This document shows positions 62,122-64,000 of a DNA stretch of 64,000 nucleotides, in pieces. The notes below the pieces were generated by a model, which was not told where the DNA came from, searched no databases, and worked only from the letters and a program-made list of their open reading frames with translations. How positions within the stretch are numbered: the first letter of the stretch is position 1; the number at the start of each line of letters is the position of its first letter. The DNA lies in the NCBI RefSeq assembly GCF_004341165.1, contig NZ_SLZR01000002.1:248001-312000 (forward strand), in the 5' to 3' direction. Position numbers and translations under genes: made by a program. Source of the stretch: Reinekea marinisedimentorum. Lineage in GTDB: Bacteria > Pseudomonadota > Gammaproteobacteria > Pseudomonadales > Natronospirillaceae.

Positions 62122-63057
62122 GTGTCTGACGCTATTAAGCCTTTAATTTCTACTTTCCTCTTTACGGTACTGGCCGTATTCAGCCAGGCGGAAACCCAAT
62201 ACCCGTTAACGGTGACCGATGATCAGGGAAACCGCATCACGCTGACGACCCAACCGGCAAAGATCTCATCCAAAACCCTGTTTACCGATGAGCTGCTGCT
62301 GAATCTGGTAGCGCCTGAACAGCTGTCGAGCATTACCCACATTGCCACGGACGAAACCTTCTCCAATATTGCCGATAAGGTGCCTCCTGCGGTTCAACAG
62401 CTGGATTTAAACGTAGAAGCCATTCTGGCAAACGCCCCGGATATCCTGTTTGCCGCCAATTGGAGCGAGTCGGATAAAATTCGGCAGCTGCGCGCAGTGG
62501 GGGTTCCGGTCTACCTGATCAATACCCCCTTCACGCTGGCCGACATCCAGCAAAAAATCCGCACACTCGGGGAGCTGCTTAACCTAGCCGATGAGGCCGA
62601 CGCCCTGATCGAGCAGATGAACCTGGAGCTGGCAAGCCTGGCCCCCCTGAAAGAACAGATTCTGCAGCAGGGTTGGGTCGCACTTGATTACAACAGCTGG
62701 GGCACGGCCAACGGCAAGAACACCACCTGGCAAGCGGTTCTGGATAACTCGGGCCTGATTAATGGTGCAGCCGGCTTTGAAGCGGGTGCCTTTGGCCAGG
62801 TTGCGCTGTCCAAAGAGCTGATTGTGGCGGTCAACCCGGACGTTTTGTTCCTGCCGGGCTGGATCTATGGTGAGCACAACAGTGCGCAAGCCTTCTACGA
62901 TCAGGTCGTGAACGACCCGGCATTGGCATCGGTCCCGGCGATCAGGCATGGCCGCGTTTACCCGGTGCCGGAAAACCTGCGGGGCACCTACAGTCAGTAC
63001 CTGGTACAAACCATTCGCTTCGTTACCGAAACGGTTTATCAGGATATAGCCCACTGA
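62122..63057 (+). CDS. btuF: Cobalamin ABC transporter, periplasmic binding protein (BtuF-like)
   Basis: 311 residues from GTG 62122, preceded by CAGGAGACC. The signal peptide ends near AVFSQAE (residue 24). The mature protein is a class III periplasmic binding protein: YPLTVTDDQGNRITL at the start, ANAPDILFAANWSES, then GVPVYLINTPFTLADI and a final RHGRVYPVPENLRG. Iron-siderophore binding proteins look similar, but the upstream cobalamin riboswitch makes B12 or a corrinoid the likely substrate. The permease gene starts 1 bp after its stop codon. Confidence 0.8.
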   Translation: MSDAIKPLISTFLFTVLAVFSQAETQYPLTVTDDQGNRITLTTQPAKISSKTLFTDELLLNLVAPEQLSSITHIATDETFSNIADKVPPAVQQLDLNVEAILANAPDILFAANWSESDKIRQLRAVGVPVYLINTPFTLADIQQKIRTLGELLNLADEADALIEQMNLELASLAPLKEQILQQGWVALDYNSWGTANGKNTTWQAVLDNSGLINGAAGFEAGAFGQVALSKELIVAVNPDVLFLPGWIYGEHNSAQAFYDQVVNDPALASVPAIRHGRVYPVPENLRGTYSQYLVQTIRFVTETVYQDIAH

Positions 63058-63058
63058 C

Positions 63059-64000
63059 ATGCTCAACGTCGACCGTCTTCCCCGCAGTATCCGCTTAAGC
63101 CTCGGTATTTTTGCGGTACTGCTGCTGTTACTGGCCTACCTGTCGTTCGGCGCTATTCAGCTGCCGGTCGCAGAAATCCTTCAGGTATTGAAGCTGACAC
63201 TGAGCGGTTCCTTTGAACAGGCGCAACAGGCCTATCCGAAGACTGCAGCCATTCTGGTGCATATCCGTTTGCCCAGAGCCATAGCCGCCATGCTCACCGG
63301 TGCCGCTTTAGCATTAGCCGGCGCTTGCATGCAGGGCCTGTTCAGAAACCCACTGGCCAGCCCGGATATACTCGGGGTCAGCGCCGGCTCGAGCCTGGGG
63401 GCGGTTATCGCCATCACCACCGGCATGTCATTGATACACCCGCTGATGATCCCCCTGTTCTCGATAACCGGCGCACTGCTTACAGCAGGCCTGGTTTATC
63501 TGATCGCCCTGCGCACCGCTTCGCAACGGCAGCTTCTGTTTCTGATTTTGACCGGTCTTGCGCTGTCCAGCCTGCTGAACGGCGCAGTTTCGGCAACGCT
63601 GCTGATGGCGCGACAATATGAGATCAGCCAGTTTATTTTCTGGACCATGGGCGGCCTTGAAGGCCGTTTGTGGCCTCATGTGCTGTGGCCGGCGCCCTTT
63701 TTACTGGTCATTGGTCTGATCAGCCTGAGGCAGTCAACAGCCCTGAACCTGATCACGCTGGGCGAAGAGAATGCTCACGGGATGGGTCTGAACGTTAAAC
63801 AGCACCGGCAAAAAACGCTGTTACTCAGTGCCAGCCTGACCGCGCTGGCGATTTCAATCGGTGGCCCGATTGGCTTTATTGGCCTGATGGTGCCTCACCT
63901 GGTGCGGCTGATTATCGGCCCGGATCACCGCAAGCTGTTGCCAATCGCCGCCATCACCGGCAGCTGTTTTGTCCTGCTGGCCGATCTGCTCGGTCGCTGC
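63059..64000 (+). CDS. btuC: Cobalamin ABC transporter permease (FecCD/BtuC family), partial
   Basis: The reading frame from ATG 63059 stays open to the window end, so at least 314 codons are present and the C-terminus is missing. It has many hydrophobic helices and the FecCD hallmarks RLPRAIAAMLTGAALALAG, then QGLFRNPLASPDILGVSAG, GALLTAGLVYL, and GPIGFIGLMVPHLVRLIIG close to the end. It should be the inner-membrane channel paired with the BtuF-like protein. The ATPase (btuD) would lie beyond the window. Confidence 0.88.
   Translation, partial: MLNVDRLPRSIRLSLGIFAVLLLLLAYLSFGAIQLPVAEILQVLKLTLSGSFEQAQQAYPKTAAILVHIRLPRAIAAMLTGAALALAGACMQGLFRNPLASPDILGVSAGSSLGAVIAITTGMSLIHPLMIPLFSITGALLTAGLVYLIALRTASQRQLLFLILTGLALSSLLNGAVSATLLMARQYEISQFIFWTMGGLEGRLWPHVLWPAPFLLVIGLISLRQSTALNLITLGEENAHGMGLNVKQHRQKTLLLSASLTALAISIGGPIGFIGLMVPHLVRLIIGPDHRKLLPIAAITGSCFVLLADLLGRC

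Noticed and set aside
1-64000. tRNA, rRNA, IS elements, prophage genes
   Set aside because: No transposase, integrase or phage structural reading frames and no cloverleaf-like or rRNA sequence were recognised on either strand.

Overview
The window looks like a contiguous stretch of chromosome from a marine or halotolerant gammaproteobacterium, probably of the Oceanospirillales/Saccharospirillaceae type (tentative). Pointers are a class I adenylate cyclase, the argS - SPOR protein - hslVU block, a complete twitching-motility chemosensory cluster (pilGHIJK-chpABC) next to gshB-tonB-ruvX, polA beside an APH-type homoserine kinase, grpE-dnaK-dnaJ-dapB, and recN-fur-bamE-rnfH-ratA. A very acidic porin fits a marine or salty habitat. 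I see no rRNA, tRNA, IS element, prophage or CRISPR array.

Layout. 1-2.8 kb: end of argS, an FtsN-like SPOR protein and the HslVU protease with a sigma32-like promoter. 2.8-4.4 kb: a visibly A+T-richer accessory insert with a lipoprotein metallopeptidase and a PIN/ribbon-helix-helix toxin-antitoxin pair. 4.4-8.4 kb: DUF971 protein, UbiD, YgjV-like membrane protein, Fre-like flavin reductase and a TrmB-type regulator. 8.4-8.7 kb: a 19-copy heptamer tandem array. 8.7-9.8 kb: deoD-cdd nucleoside salvage. 10-12.9 kb: cyaA with a candidate CRP site in its leader. 12.9-25.9 kb: the Pil-Chp chemosensory operon on the minus strand, with a 2328-residue ChpA. 26-32.8 kb: gshB, tonB, ruvX, a VRR-NUC nuclease, a nuclease-helicase fusion, and a convergent hemerythrin protein. 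32.8-34.8 kb: receiver / CheC-like / diguanylate cyclase operon. 35-45 kb: polA (with an apparently dead proofreading site), homoserine kinase, ppnN, a DUF3810 membrane protein, recG and a YbaK-HDOD protein. 45.1-48.8 kb: nitrate ABC transporter nrtABC-like operon behind a sigma54-like promoter and a leader ending in an intrinsic terminator. 48.8-49.1 kb: a second heptamer array and a dispersed palindromic element. 49.1-50.6 kb: porin. 50.8-55.6 kb: dapB, dnaJ, dnaK, grpE (minus strand), with a strong sigma32 promoter before grpE. 55.7-60.4 kb: LexA-controlled recN, fur, bamE, rnfH, ratA and an NSS-type transporter. 60.5-64 kb: a hypothetical protein with tail repeats, folE, and a cobalamin-riboswitch-controlled B12 uptake operon that runs off the window.

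Working together: the window carries two protein quality-control systems with sigma32-like promoters (HslVU, GrpE-DnaK-DnaJ), surface-motility signalling (Pil-Chp plus cAMP synthesis by CyaA), DNA repair (RecN, RecG, PolA, VRR-NUC/helicase), and nutrient uptake under dedicated control (nitrate by sigma54 and probable leader attenuation, B12 by riboswitch).

The most unusual signals are the paired heptamer arrays and their shared flanking element, the probable attenuation leader of the nitrate operon, loss of the 3'-5' exonuclease residues in PolA, and the repeated tail motif of the 60.5 kb protein. I did not find a clearly new multi-gene system.
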